This document shows, piece after piece, positions 40,801 to 53,100 of a stretch of DNA of 64,000 bases; the stretch's first letter is position 1; every line of letters begins with the position of its first letter. Source of the DNA: Galbula dea (Eukaryota; Chordata; Aves; Piciformes; Galbulidae). Made by a program: the position numbers and the translations under genes. The DNA lies in NCBI GenBank assembly GCA_013399015.1, contig VWZX01008287.1, positions 496,001 to 560,000 of the forward strand, given 5' to 3'. The notes under the pieces are model-generated. The model saw only the letters and a program-made list of their open reading frames with translations. It was not told the origin of the DNA and made no database searches.

Positions 40801-43800
40801 AACTTGAAAAGCGAAAGCTAACAGAAATGAAGCTTGCTATGAAAAAGCAGAAAGAAAGCTTATATAAAGTAGCTACCCTCAGACTGGTGCTGTCTCCCTC
40901 TTCCAAACAAAAGCAGAAAGTAGAAGGCTTTGAAAAAGAGTTAAAAATAGAAATACAGTTGTAGTAGGAAAAGTACAATGCTGCCAGCTTCTAAGCAGCA
41001 CATATCATTCAAAACAACAGCTGCCAGTGACATGACAGAAGGCTTTGGCAAAAACTACAAGAGAACAAGGAAAGGATCACTTGTAGTCTAGGATGTGCTT
41101 CTCACTACTTTTAGGAAGGCAGTCTCATTATAAGACAAAACTGCATTCTTTGAGACTTCATCTGGCACATGAACCTACTAGCAAAGTTACTTTGGTGAAT
41201 TACTAGAGCTATACAGAAGAGATTCCACACGACACCACCCCAAGCAGCACTAAGCAATAAAGTGGTGCAAAGAAGACTCAGAACAGAGTAGGGATCTAAC
41301 CTTGCCCTAGTTCACTTTAATGATAGTAGAGCATATCTTAAAAAAATTCTTCAAGACTATGGCAGACTGCGGACAGTCATCACAAACCTTCAGTCATGTC
41401 AATGCTGGGCAAGAACCAACCTTTAACGAGAACAGACAGTGAAGAACCAAAGTCCTATATATCTAGGTACAGTTTCAGTTTGCATACTTACCTAGGACAA
41501 CCTCCCATGGCAGCTCTGAAGATCAAGAGCAGAAATGGTGAAGTGAGCTTGCAAATTCAATCCAAGAAGCTAAGACTACACAGGTTAGTGCTAGCCTCTG
41601 CTATTCACACAAAAACCCTAGCAGAGCTATTTAACACTAAATAAAAAGCAAAACAACAAAATAACAACAGAAATAGCCACAAACAGAAGAAAAGATACTG
41701 TTTTCTTTAAAACCCTCTGCAATATTCTGTATCCTAATATTACATGTCAAGGAGAACAAACTACAAATACATCCAAAACAAACTCCCTTGCTTATAAAGT
41801 ACAGGAGATAACACAACTGCCCCATTTCAATAATACATGCTCGGCATCTCACCACAAACTCATCAGCAGAAACTCAAGCTACACTGTCTAACTGCTATGC
41901 CAACAGATGCTGTCCATAAAGAGAGGTCATCATCTGGCAAAGACAAAAAACTCCTCAAACCTTCCTCAAGATCCAACCTGATAAGGTACAGCCTGCCTGA
42001 AACTCATCATGCCAGTAGACACAAACTCAACTGTTCTATATTCTGTGCTATAGAAACAGCCCTCTTTTGGGCTCCAGCTCCCGACATATGTCAGGCATCT
42101 GCAATTTTATACAGGTCTACCGGAAGGCTGCTTATCTTGTTCAGCAGAAGACTTCTAAGATTACCCTACCTCCAGTTAGGTATTATGTTTTCCATTCTTA
42201 GTGTTCTAATTAATCATTCTCTCAAATTAAGCTGAATTAGGAAGACTAGCACTTCCATGACTTAATATCCATCCTCTTCTGTGAAAATGAAAGCACTACC
42301 TATGTTCCAAATCAGGCAGATATCCATCTGACCTGAAATTATTTATTTGATCAAAAACCTAAGCTTATACAAACTATAACATGCTGAAATTACTTACCAG
42401 CTGCGTATCTATTATGTCATTATATCTTATAAGAGCAACTGGAAGAGTCACATTTTCAAAATCAGTCTTGTTATCTGAAAGAGGAGACTAAAAGAGAAAG
42501 TGTCAGTGATAAGTATGTTAAGCCTATTTGCAAAGCATGTTCCATCACAAAAAGCAGATTATCCTTTACATTTCAGTGTATCTGGGGACAGGGGAAAGAG
42601 CTCATTTATCACCTCTTGCAAAAGGTTAACAAAGATAGGTGATACTAGCAATGCAGTGGGATTGATAAAAGTTCTTGTGCTTTTATAGTATTAGAAGGCT
42701 TAATCAAAACTGGTTTTATTCTCTATGTTTTTAAAAGAAGATTAATTTATGATAATCACAGTCGTAAATCGCTCATATGTACATTTTGCAGATGTAATAA
42801 AGAATAAAAAAGCAACAGAAGTATCTGCAAAGATCTCTCCAATTTCAAATTTTGGATTACGTTTTCCTAGCTTATTTTTGTCATATATGTCTATGTGACA
42901 TTGTCTAAAACAGTATCACCTAAGATCTCAGGGAGTTCAGAGTACACTAAAGCTAGGGAATGTTAAAGACAAGCATTTGCATTTGGAAACATGATTAAAG
43001 ATACAAGGAACAGATTCAAATTGCAATTGAGCTATTGATCTTTAGATGATACAACAGTGTTACACAGAGCTAACTGGGAATGACCCTCAGTCTCAGGAAT
43101 AGCAGTCACCCCAGCACAGCACTCTGTGGGAAAGGCTGACTCATGTTGGAAACTCAGGCTTTGCTAGGGTCCTCTGGTTTTGGGGTTTCTCCCAGCAAGC
43201 CCTGCACAAAGCTGCATCGGATCAAATACATAAGACACTTTCACTACAGAACAAAACTATGTATTGTAACTTACCAGCCTGGTTTTACTGGCAATCAACA
43301 GCATTTTAGCACCCAAACTTTGTGCAATTCTTGCTTTCTCCAAAAATGTGCAGTTTCCTCTCATCACTACAACTGCTTTGTCCTTCATTAACACAGAAGG
43401 AACTTCAGAAGAACTGCAGAGTACCGTAGAAGTCAGGTTTTCCAGAGTCCTAAAAGTCTGCAGAGAAGAGGCAGAAAAGGAACATGATGTAAATAGGGAA
43501 TTTGATACTGTAAACTCATCTAGAAGACTACACGACTATGCTCCCTAAAAGAAAGAGGTGTAACAGAAAGTGACCATTAGTTCAGGAATATAAAATCTGC
43601 AAATAAAATTTCTGCAGCTTGCAATACTGAGGGACATTTAGAACACCATATACCTGAAACATCTGACTGTTTCTAAACACAGAGCACTTGTTGCTGTAAT
43701 CTAACCATAATAAACCAGTTATACAGGGAAAATAACTGCTTGTAGTTCTGGGGAAGCCAGTGTATTCACAAACCAAAAAAGTGTTGATGGATACAATACA

Positions 43801-46800
43801 ACCAGAGTTCTAAAAGTATAATACTTGATCAAAAACAGTTGACAACCCTGATAACATATTATAAAAGAATTAAAATGAATTATTTTGTATAAAATATAGT
43901 ATTTATATCCTTAATTCAAAGTTCAATTTCCTATTGACAATTATTTTTAAATTACTATCAGTTTTCTTTAGTTAGTTAAGACACCCCAGTGGCCAAAGTA
44001 GCATAGCAAAGATGCTTGGGGCAGACAAGTGATTTTTACTCTGTTTTACGTTGAGTTAACCTGTTAGTGAATGACAGGAGGGAAGGGAGAGTAGAGTGCC
44101 TTAATAACTTCCAAACACAAACTATTTCCCATTTATATGAAGAACACGTAAAAATTTGTTTCTGCCTCACCCCCTCAGTTTGGCTCAAATAAACACAGTC
44201 AGAAAATATGGTATGATGATACATTTCAGACAATCTCCTATTCCACCCCATGTTTCCAAGACAATTGAACAGAAGTTCAAATTGAACTAATATAAGAAAT
44301 CTGTTCCAGAAGTTTACAACATTTTTGTTAACAAATAGAAGTCATGCTCCCAAATCTGAAACTCAGACATGCTGGTAAGCTGAAGAAAAAGATTAACAAT
44401 ATCAGATGAATATGTAAAAGTATTTCAAACACAGAGAGAGCATCACCTTTGCAAACTTTTGTAAACTACTTACAGCATTGTCCAAGCTCTTTGGAAGAGA
44501 TATCCAGTGAGAATTGTAAATTACGCAGTAATCCTTTGTTAATGGAGGCACACCACTTCCAGAAGCATGCAGGATCCCCTCGTCTGCAGTCACCTGCAAT
44601 AAACCACAGTGTTCTGAATTAAACACAAGTTCAGAACACCAGTACAAAAACATTCTTCTAAAAAGCTGTTAGGAAGAGAAAGAACTGTTAGGAGAAAAGG
44701 ATGTTTTTACAGACACTGCCTGCTTCTAGCAGTGATAAGACAGTCGAAGGTCAAGGCTGAGCCAATCACCAAACCAATGACAGATGCTCCCTGTTACCCC
44801 TTCTTACCCTCCCACGGGAAGGGGGCGGGGGAAGAGAGAGAAAGACATGTGTGGATTGGAAAAGTAAAACTACTTTAATGATAATATTTATTGATAATAT
44901 TAATGATAATTTATCATTACGATAAATTAAATATACACAAATATGTACAAAAGCAATACTGAACCCTAACCCCCTTGATGGTAACATCACCGTCACCACT
45001 GACAGTGGCAGAAGGCATCAGCAGCAGACGGGAGCCAGGGTCAGGGCCTGGATCCTGGTACTGGATGCAGGAACTTATGGATCAGGATTGAGGGCAGAAC
45101 AGAGTTGTCCTCAGATGCTGACCAGTAAAGCACAAGAGAATAAGAAGATAAGAGAAAAGGGGAACTGACCTCCAGTTTTATATTAAGTATGACATATAAG
45201 TGTTTTCTGGGTTCCAGGAAATCAAGTGTTAATGCTACACAAGCGTAAGTCTACCTAGAAGGAGTGATCACTTGCTTATTTGATGCACATTTTGTTTGGC
45301 AAGCTTCCCTTCTCTGTGGATGAATCAGGGAACACAATTCTTGCTCATGAGGTGAAGGCAGGGACCAGAGCATGATATTTACCCTCATATAGTCACTGCT
45401 GAGCTCTAGAAACAGAGTTTAGAAGTTAAAAATGAAAAGAAATGCCACACCTCACCTGGAACATCCCATAGAAATCCTGTTGCATCCCGCTGAACTTTTA
45501 CTATTTTCTAACTGCTTCGATATCCTTCTGTCACAACAGACAAGGGCTACTAGTTTGGGCACATGGCCTTGCAGTCAGCTGTGCCACTGAATAGTACAAA
45601 ACAAATCTTACTCTTAGCATATGTGCACAGTAAGAATTTTTTACTGAGCACATTTTCAATCTTGTTAGTGAACTGGAAGACCCTGTCCTTACCTTAAGGG
45701 GCATCCTCATCTCCTTTCACGTTAGGTTCAGAAAACTCTCAATGGCCATTCACATTCAAACAAACTTATTCCTATTTTTGACAGGTGGTTTCATAACAGG
45801 TTTCCTTTCTTTACCATCTTTAAATTTTTCTTGTGTAATTCCTTACCTTTGATAGAGAAAAAGACATCCTATACTGCCTCTTAATCCTTATTTTTCCTAA
45901 CACGTCATTGTCACTGCAGAGATATAAGCTTGTGCTGACTGTTGAGCTTTGGAGCGCACTGGTAACCCCACTATGTGGAATATTGAAGTTATATAAACCA
46001 CCGGGCACAGAGACCAAACCAAGCCTATATTTACAATATCTGTCACAGAGTCTAGATAAGACACAGAAGAAACTTAAAGGTACAGAACAAGGAGAAAGTA
46101 TTTTATACGTAGGAAAGAACAATATAAACGTCGCAGAAATACAAACATGTAGGAAAAAACTGCCACGGATAGAACAAGTGTCGTTTCGCAGTCCTGCCAG
46201 CAGCACCGTGACACATACAAGCTGTCCCTCCTTCCCTCCGGGCATTGCGAGCAAGAGGAACCGGTACCCGTGCTCGGAGAGCCAAAAGCCTGGACACGTA
46301 CACCAGGAGCTCTCCCCCTTTCCCCCAGCACCCTGATTTAAATACCTATAGAAACAACAACAACACCGTTTATCTATGCAGGCACCTGGGAGATTTGTTA
46401 TCCAAACCCAACAACGCGTGACCGGAGCCCGGGCCCAGACTGCACTTCCCGGGCACAGGAGCTCGAGGCCGGGGGCTTCTGGGGGGAGGGTGGAACCGAA
46501 AGACCTTGCCCGAGACAGGCTCCAGAGGCTCGACACCATCCCGGAGCACACTGTAAAGCCAAGCGCCTCCGAGGCGTTTCGAGGCAGGGGCACACAGCAG
46601 TCCAGCCGGAGGAGACGAACCGTGCTCGCGGCGGTCGGGGTCCTCCCGGGAACGGTTCCCGGGGGATAATGCAGACAGAGAAAGCCCCTCGGCCGGCAGA
46701 GGAGAGAGAGCGACGACCAGCCTGGCCGGGTCCGCTGCACCTACGGCTCTGCTGCCACCGCCCGCTCGCCCGGGCCGCCAGAAGCGGCGCGGCCCAGGCC

Positions 46801-46897
46801 GGCCCGGGAGCCGGACCCCGGCGCGGGCAACGCAGCCCCTTACCGGCGGGAGCAGCAGGCCCAACAGAGCGGCCCACAGCAGCGCGGCGGCCCTCAT
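22823..46897 (-). CDS. SPPL2A: Signal peptide peptidase-like 2A (complete gene)
   Basis: Intramembrane aspartyl protease of late endosomes/lysosomes that cleaves type II membrane stubs such as CD74 and TNF. Coding exons on the minus strand: 46897-46844, 44593-44474, 43457-43275, 42487-42398, 39320-39187, 36799-36648, 34832-34736, 32716-32615, 31937-31856, 31557-31483, 30792-30736, 30115-30016, 29168-29091, 28748-28588, 22897-22823. They join in frame to 519 codons plus stop (human about 520). Order: signal peptide (1-~20), protease-associated luminal domain with several N-glycosylation sequons (NLT, NCT, NKT, NVT), then nine-helix core. Catalytic motifs: LLYDVFF (D351), LLGFGDII (D411), QPALLYLVP (462-464 = PAL). 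The tail keeps YQMM. SPPL2A rather than SPPL2B is indicated by ASAMSLYNCLAALI, WRRKEMKKFWKG and the short tail. All junctions are GT/AG; exons 7 and 9 have weaker donors (GTATTG, GTACTG). Confidence 0.97.
24877..24968 (+). mobile_element. CR1 LINE 3' end fragment
   Basis: Plus-oriented CR1 tail: TGTGACCTGGTCTAGGGAAT, then GGTTGGACTAGATGATCTTT, CGAGGTCCCTTCCAACTCCT and ATTCTGTGATTCTTC. It lies in the long last intron of SPPL2A, antisense to the gene. Confidence 0.93.
26925..26958 (-). CDS. SPPL2A: SPPL2A candidate 34-nt cassette exon
   Basis: Minus-strand acceptor GAATTTTATTTAG, 34-nt exon, donor GTGTGA. In frame with the exon ending 28588 it encodes VSDSSRTPLLQ plus one base. Because 34 is not a multiple of three, splicing to 22897 shifts the last exon into a second frame that yields DDGTSGLHRK and a stop, so both the included and skipped forms have coherent tails. 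Inclusion removes YQMM. If not spliced onward, the exon would read through to a stop after GVITAFF as an alternative terminal exon. Support is from splice sites, frame and composition only; I have no transcript evidence. Confidence 0.6.
28588..28748 (-). CDS. SPPL2A: SPPL2A exon with PAL motif
   Basis: Encodes TM8-TM9: AYAIGMVLTFIVLALTKMG, then QPALLYLVPCTLITGSLVAW and the cytosolic basic stretch RRKEMKKFWKGSSYQ. The PAL tripeptide (residues 462-464) packs against the catalytic aspartates in presenilin/SPP proteases. Acceptor TTTTTGTAG, donor CAG then GTAGGC. Confidence 0.97.
30016..30115 (-). CDS. SPPL2A: SPPL2A exon with GFGD catalytic aspartate
   Basis: Encodes LPVVIRVPRLEYSASTVCDI then PFSLLGFGDIIVPG; D411 is the second catalytic aspartate (human D412). 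The CDIPFSLLGFGD stretch resembles SPPL2B (CDRPFSLLGFGD) more than human SPPL2A (CLMPVSILGFGD), perhaps reflecting the ancestral sequence. Confidence 0.97.
30525..30578 (-). CDS. SPPL2A: SPPL2A candidate 54-nt in-frame cassette exon
   Basis: Lies between the exon ending GNSEK (30736) and the exon starting LPVVIRV (30115). Acceptor GTTTGATCCTAG, donor GTAAGG, no internal stop. It encodes NDGNLVEVPTERSAPHEK, 18 residues, phase 0 at both ends. The upstream exon also ends in EK, so skipping and inclusion give EK-LPVV alike. It would lengthen the loop between the two catalytic helices. The human canonical protein lacks an insert here. Confidence 0.75.
31483..31557 (-). CDS. SPPL2A: SPPL2A exon with YD catalytic aspartate
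   Basis: Twenty-five codons: SCVILLGLLLLYDVFFVFIT followed by PFITK. The YD motif carries the first catalytic aspartate (D351). Practically identical to the human exon. Confidence 0.97.
33329..34010 (-). mobile_element. Solo LTR of an endogenous retrovirus, with target-site duplication
   Basis: A 682-bp block with TG...CA ends (plus strand starts TGTTGAGGCTGGG and ends AAACCAGGACA), flanked on both sides by the 5-bp direct repeat ACTAA (33324-33328 and 34011-34015). No internal retroviral coding region is attached, so it is a solo LTR left by recombination. Read on the minus strand it begins TGTCCTGGTTTGGG and has an ATTAAA hexamer about 137 bp before its end, the layout expected of U3-R-U5; the plus strand would put its AATAAA implausibly near the start. 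A 5-bp duplication suits ERVL-like or gamma-like elements. It sits in the SPPL2A intron between the exons at 34736 and 32716, in the sense direction. Confidence 0.8.
38633..38979 (+). mobile_element. CR1 LINE, 3' ~350 bp
   Basis: The best-preserved CR1 of the window. It contains the ORF2 C-terminal region (peptide RRVVRHWNRLPREVVDAPSL in one frame), the conserved AGAGGTTGTGGATGCCCCAT block, then AACTAAATGATCTTTAAGGT, CCCTTCCAACCTGAGCCATT and the terminal (ATTCTATG)n repeat. 5' truncated. Located in an SPPL2A intron, antisense to the gene. Confidence 0.96.
44750..45200 (-). mobile_element. LTR fragment related to the 33.3 kb solo LTR
   Basis: Shares, in the same order and orientation, the blocks GGCTGAGCCAATCACC, GTGTGGATTGGAAAAGTAAA, ACTACTTTAATGATAATATT, AAATTAAATATACACAAATA, CCCCTTGATGGTAAC and GGGGAACTGACCTCCAGTTT with the solo LTR at 33329. 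Similarity fades after about 45200, so it is truncated or diverged. It lies in SPPL2A intron 1. Confidence 0.75.
46844..46897 (-). CDS. SPPL2A: SPPL2A exon 1, signal peptide
   Basis: Encodes MRAAALLWAALLGLLLPP then a GTAAGG donor. The start was chosen because it gives a short positive n-region and a hydrophobic core that leads, via the next exon (VTADEGILHASG), directly into the mature luminal domain, as in human (LTAAQEAILHASG). Confidence 0.92.
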
Positions 46898-47126
46898 CTT
46901 CTTCAGCCGCTGTCGCCGCCACCTGCTCGGGGAAGGGCCTCTGCTGGGCTCAGGCTCCCCGTGCCCGCTCCCTACGGAGCCTTTCACCGCCACCGGCTCC
47001 CGGAAAGGCACCACTTCCTCTTCCGCCCGCCGCTGCCGGTTGGGGGCAGAGGGGGTAAGCTGCTGCTGCAGCGGTGTCCGGCAAACCACAGCTCCCCCTT
47101 GCCGGGGGTCGAGCGCAGGTCTGCAA

Positions 47127-47148
47127 GGCCGGGCCGGGCCGGGCCGGG
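47127..47148. repeat. (GGCCG)n pentanucleotide run
   Basis: Four GGCCG units and a partial one in the SPPL2A CpG island. Confidence 0.9.
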
Positions 47149-47199
47149 AAGGTGGCTAGGTGGAGCATTGGAGCTCCATTGCAAGGAGAGCCAGGACGG

Positions 47200-50100
47200 C
47201 CCATCTGTATTTCTGCTGACAACTAGGGATCTCCCTTTACCCCCTCGTGTTTCTTTTTGCCTTGTTCTTTCGCTGTGTTTTTCTGGGTGGTCAACAGCTG
47301 CGAGCTTGTCGGGGTTTTCACCTAGCAGGCCTAAGATGTGCGTGTTTTAGGTACTTAAATGCTACCCGAAACCCTTTACAAATAAAGGGAGACTCTCGGG
47401 TTTGGCACCAGGTCTCCCGAGACACAGAAAAATGAGCGTTTCACCACCTTTCTGGGTGATTAGGCACACATACAAAGCCATGGGAGAGACGGACGGTGAG
47501 GGCAGCGGTACGTCTTGAGAGCAAACAACAGCAAAACATGACTTACAGCAAAAGGTGGAGGGAGTTACATAGTTTGCGCTGAAAAAAAAAAAGAGCATTT
47601 TGGAGATGTTTTCCCAGCTTTGAAAGCATTAAAAGGGTTGTGATGCAACAGATGTAAAAGCCAGCAATGATTTGCAGGAAGGAGATGAACTGAAACACCT
47701 CTGTGATTTACCAGTTAAGGAAGTTGTGCAACATCTTTGACTTTAGTTTCTCACCAACTATGTGGCTGTTTGTTATTACTACTGAGGAAATAGGTTCCTC
47801 AACATGTGGCTTTTCCTCTGTGTCAGTTTAAGCCATATAAAACATCAACAGAGAACATTACCCAATACATTATGGAAAATTTAAAAGCTGTTATTTTGCT
47901 GTGAAAGTCTGAATAATATTTACATACCTGTAAATAAGTAGTGTTTTGATCAGTACAGATATTTTGATAATAACAGGCAAGCTTTTTTTTTCCCAGTGAC
48001 AATCTGCAATTCATCTTTATATCAGCAACAGAACAAGCTTATGCATCTTGTATGTTTGCTAGGCTGCAAAAGCATCCAACAATTTAATGTGCTTAAACAG
48101 TGAAGATGACAGCACACCATGACACAGCTATTAATTCATATCCCATGCAGAACTGGTATTTTTAAAAAAACAGCCAGTACATTGTCCACCTGTGTGTTTC
48201 TATTTTGGTGCTGTTGTCAGAACAATCATGATACTTAATCCCAACTGCCATCTCTTCTTCTGAAACTAACAAAATCTGTATAGCAGATTAATACAGATTA
48301 CTTCAACAGATGTATTAATTCTGTGATCTGTAAAGAGCTAAAGGTATATACGTGACAGTGTATTTCAGGTATGAAAGAAATGTTTAATTTGATTTGCAAG
48401 TGCACAGCTGCTCACAAGATCATATTCCACAGCGTGTCCTGCTCTACTAAACACTAATCCCTCTCCTTGTATCCCCCAGAAAGTCACAGCAGTTTTTATT
48501 CTGTCTGCAGCTGAAAAAAATGGGCCAAGGAGAAATACTAGGTATACAATTTCCTTTAAATAAAAGGAAATTGCTCTCCCAGAAAGTGTATGTTTGGTTT
48601 GATGGCTTCTGCCTTGATGCATGTTTAAAAATTGTGTAAACATCTCTAACATTAAATATATTCCCTGCAGCCCAGTGAGACTGCCCAGGTTAGAAATACC
48701 TGCACTGAAGAGCCCTAATGTTAGCTCAGAACACGAGCAGCTCACATTTAGGTCATCAGTAAGTACTTCTTAGGAAATCTTTATTGGCAAATTAAGTAGT
48801 CCCTCATATTTTACCATTAACTTTGATGTGTAACCAAAACTAAAAACAGATGATGTAGTCTCAAATTTCAGCACTGTGAGAAAAACTATATCATTTATAT
48901 CATATAATGATATCATGATATATTGTATCATATAATGATATCATATATCATTTATTTCCAATTCCAGGCAGAAGAAAACTAGGTTATAAAGACCAAGACC
49001 TTTAGAGCCTGAAGCGTGAATTCAAAGCCTAAAGGATCCTCCCTTTTTTTTTTTTTGGTTTTAAATCTGAAATTCCTTACTTGGAATGAACAATACAGCT
49101 TCTGCCCATAATCAGTGTAATATATTAAACATCTACACTAAGAATTGCATCCTTTCCATTCCACCATCATTATTTCCATCAACGAAAAGAAAAGCAACAC
49201 CACTCAGAAAAATTCCTTTCCCAACCAAAGCATCAACATGAAATAAAATCTGTAGCTCAGCTCAGGCATTCCTAAAGAGTTAAGGAACAAAGGTGTTTAA
49301 CATAGGCTTTGAGCACATTAGTTAGGAAGTAGAAACTGAAGCTAAATAACCATTAGCATAGATAATATAAATTGCTTGACTAATACTATACATACAGTGA
49401 AATCCTTTTCAAAGGGATAATTAAATTATCCTTTCCTTCCCCCTGCCTGTTTTCCACCACATGTGCACACTTCTAAACACAAATTATTTGACTCACAAAG
49501 GAAGACTTCCAAAACACCTCCCATTCCACAGCCATTCTCCTGATTTTCCCATTGCATTAAGTGCTACTTTGTAGGGGTTATTTTCATATTTATCAGCCTC
49601 TCTCTCAGCTTTAGAGTAAACTTACCCCAATCAGTCTGCCTTTTTCTGTTTCTTTCCCTGTATCTCCTTATGCAATTAAATTTGTTCTTCCATTGGCTTA
49701 ACTTTGAATTACCGTTTAGCTCTGTTAATTTTGCATAAAATACCATAAACAGAAAATAGTTGCTTGCTAGGTAGGCAGATTTGGAAAGATGGCTATCAGC
49801 ATTAGCTATTTAAGAGAAAACATACTGCATCATTCTTAAAGGACTAAGACTGTAAAAGGAACTAGACTCTGCTCACTAACCAGTTATACAAAATATTAGT
49901 AAAGTGGGGAATTGGGGTTTATTAATCAGTGTACAAGCTTCAGAGGGATGAAGGAATTTTTCATATGTTGTATTAGTTCTAAGGACTAAGAGAGAACACT
50001 GACCCAAGTCCTGAATCTAAGTATATTTTAAGAAATTTAGTGGGTGATAGAGTAATAAGGCAGAATAAAGCAGGTGAGAATGAAAAGGAAGGTTTAACCA

Positions 50101-53100
50101 AAGAAAATTTTACCCCATCCTCTAAAACTGTCTCTTTCACGTGCTTCATATTTTCACAGCTTTTTAGCTGGAGCCTGGAACAAGACAGCAAGATAACACT
50201 GTGAAACCTCTTGATTAAAGTGACACAGAAAACATTACTGAAACCTGCCCTCTCTGTGAGACATACACACATGGGAAAGAGGACAACATGTGCAACAGCC
50301 TGATGGAACCTGTCTCCTGGCAAAAAAAAAATTCCAAAACATAGTAAACTGGTATTTAAGAATTATTTATTAATACAAGCATGTCTTTCAACTTATTCCC
50401 ATGTATTAACAGCCTTATCTGAACACTAGTAAATATCAACCTGTGCAAGCAAGAGATACCCTAGTTCACTGGATACTATGCAGCAGAGAGAATAACCAAT
50501 TCAAATGCATTTTCAGAGGGGATGTTTAAAGTAGTTGAAAGGAAGTAGTGAAAGCCTTCCGTATGTTCCATTTTGTTGCAAGATCACATTAGCATGCACT
50601 AATCAAGGACTATAAACCTTACTTTTGAATTCTATTTTCAGGCTTGTATCACACCCTAAAAGGTATTGAGTCAGGTTTTCATATTTCCTGCTGAAAGAGA
50701 CTGCAAGGGTAAATGTGTAACTGCATATAAAAGCATATTACATTCACCATTAATACACAGCTTCAGCTCATGTTGAGATGGGACTTTCAAACTTACATAT
50801 CAAACTTAGATTTATTTTTTTTTAATAGAGTCTGTCTAAAATAAGTACCAGTGTTTTGCCTGATCTACAAATCCTTAATTTTGGACAGCTCACTGTGAAG
50901 AGATTAATTACTAATTATCAGTATAGTCTTCATTCACCTTTAGACTCAGCTCTGGTAAGGTATGTAAAATGTACACACCTGTCTTATGCACCAGCAAGAT
51001 CAGATGTATGTAAATACACTATTATATCTATATATAAATAACCCTTAACCAAAAGACTTTTTGTAGCTCTTTGATGAAGAATCTGAAATTTAGTCACCTG
51101 CTTGTACAAGCCATCGTCAGCTTTAAAAGCACAAAAAAATCTCTCTCAGTAGTTTAAATACAGATTTTAAGTCCATTTGTTTTAACTTCTAGTAAACCAG
51201 AGCAATCATACTAATTTCAGTTTAAAAGAGTAAATAATTTCCTTCCACATTACTTAAGATGAAGGTCCAAAAATAAACATATATATTAAAGCATACATAT
51301 GACAAACAGTAAAAGAGAGAATTCAACTTTTTTTTTTTTTTGCCCTCAAGTTAGGGTGGGCCCTTAGTAATAATCTTGACTTTGTTCAGTTTGGATTTAT
51401 ATGCAAATGTCAGAGGAAACAAAATTGCTTTAAAGAAAATATTCTTCCATTTACATTGTTTTAATAACAAAATAAAAATTTAAAAGGTTCACTTACTAGT
51501 TTCACCACACCTTTGTGGCCTTGATTTCATGCATAATATACTGTAGAGACAGACACCTCAAAGCTATTTTTCTTATCAGTCTGTTACTATTCTCTTCTAT
51601 ATGGGATTAAAACTAGGTTAAGAGAACTTCCTCCCATTTAAAGTACATTCCTGGATAGCATTTTAGGAATTTGGTCACGGAAATGGGATGCACAGAAATG
51701 GGAGGTATCAAACAAGTGACAACCACAAGGTGTTCAGCAGCCATACTGCAATGCTTGCTAAGCCATTTAGGGCTGGGTTTAGGTGATGCAGAGGCCAAAG
51801 CACACCACGTCCCTCTTCCTGAAAGGGCACAGTTTTTCATTATAACATGAGTTTGCTCGTATAAAAGTTCCCAGTTGAAAACAGCTGTCCTAGTAGTCTT
51901 ACTGCCAGTCCACAGTTCAGTCCTAGTTCAGTATCAACCACCTCAAGTTGGGAGCTTTCTGGAACAAGAACATCTACTAGTATTATCTCTGCTTACTAAA
52001 AGTGCCTTTACTCTTTTTAGTCATGTTTCCTTTCTCCATACATATGGCACTGGGAGAAAAGGTCTTAATGGAAATCTGATGTAGCCATGGTGATCTCCCC
52101 AGCCTGCAGAGTCCAGGAGAACGTCACTCAAACCTCCTAAGGCAAAAGGAAGCCTACACAACCTTTCAGCTCCAACCTCTCCATACTCTCCCAGCATCTG
52201 GGAGCTGAATATCAGATGGATTTAGTTTATTTGAAGTTTTGACAGCATGGTGGACTGAAGACAAATACAAAATAAAAATAGTGAGAGAGAGTATTAACAC
52301 TAAGTTATTTGAGTTCCACAGAGGTAGCAATGGATGCAGCAAGCGTTAGCACTTAGAACATCTGCAAACTAATATTCACCAGACAAAGAAAGAGGCAACA
52401 AAAACCAGCTCTGTGTTGTCTTCCAAGCAGGTATGTGCCACTTGTCTGTGACTGCTGAAACCAAAGCTAACTTTTCAGGTGACTTCCTGAAATGAGCATT
52501 GTAAGCCACTGCAAGAAAAGGATACTACCCCCCATTAAAGGTATATTGGCAATCTTGTGTCTCAAAGTCCCAGCTTAGGCATTTAAGTGCCCAGTTTCCT
52601 CCATATACCAATTTGCATACTTTAGGAGTACTTTCCAACTGGTATCAACAAAGCTGTCCTGTGCATTGTAGATAAATGCTAACATAACACATATTCTGCT
52701 CCCTGCTTGTTCCTCTCCATGGCTTCAAACCTGCAGTTGCCAATTGACCCATTAACCTCTCTCACCACCCTCCCAGGAGTAAGAAGAATTAAGCAATCAT
52801 GTAGCAAAGTACAAAACTGGCTCAGTGCTGCAGGTGCTGATAAGTTTAAGTAACTCCACAGCTTAATGCTCTATTGAGGAAACAACTGTCCAATAAGCCA
52901 GTTCCTAGAGAGGACCTACTCTGTACAGGCCTGGGAAACAGTTTGCATATACACTGTAACCATATGAATATCAACAGGAAAATTACTGATGAGAGTAATT
53001 TGGGCCTTGTGTGCCAGACAAATTACTGTTTATGAAGAAATGGTAGTTTATCTGCAGAAGCCCAAGCAATAACCACTTAAGACATCTCCTTAGGTGCACA

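Larger units (their letters stand above)
46380..47180 (-). promoter_or_regulatory. SPPL2A: CpG island, SPPL2A promoter
   Basis: CpG-dense block spanning the SPPL2A first exon (ATG at 46897). It includes a short (GGCCG)n run at 47127-47148 about 230 bp upstream of the start codon. I see no TATA box at a sensible distance; this is a typical housekeeping island. Confidence 0.85.

Noticed and set aside
45820..46740. 306-codon minus-strand ORF upstream-adjacent to SPPL2A exon 2
   Set aside because: It lies in SPPL2A intron 1 and part of the CpG island, shows no known domain, and the SPPL2A reading passes over it by splicing.
46370..47089. 239-codon minus-strand ORF that contains the SPPL2A start codon in frame
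   Set aside because: It reads through the exon 1 donor at 46843 into the intron; only the 18 codons 46897-46844 belong to the protein.
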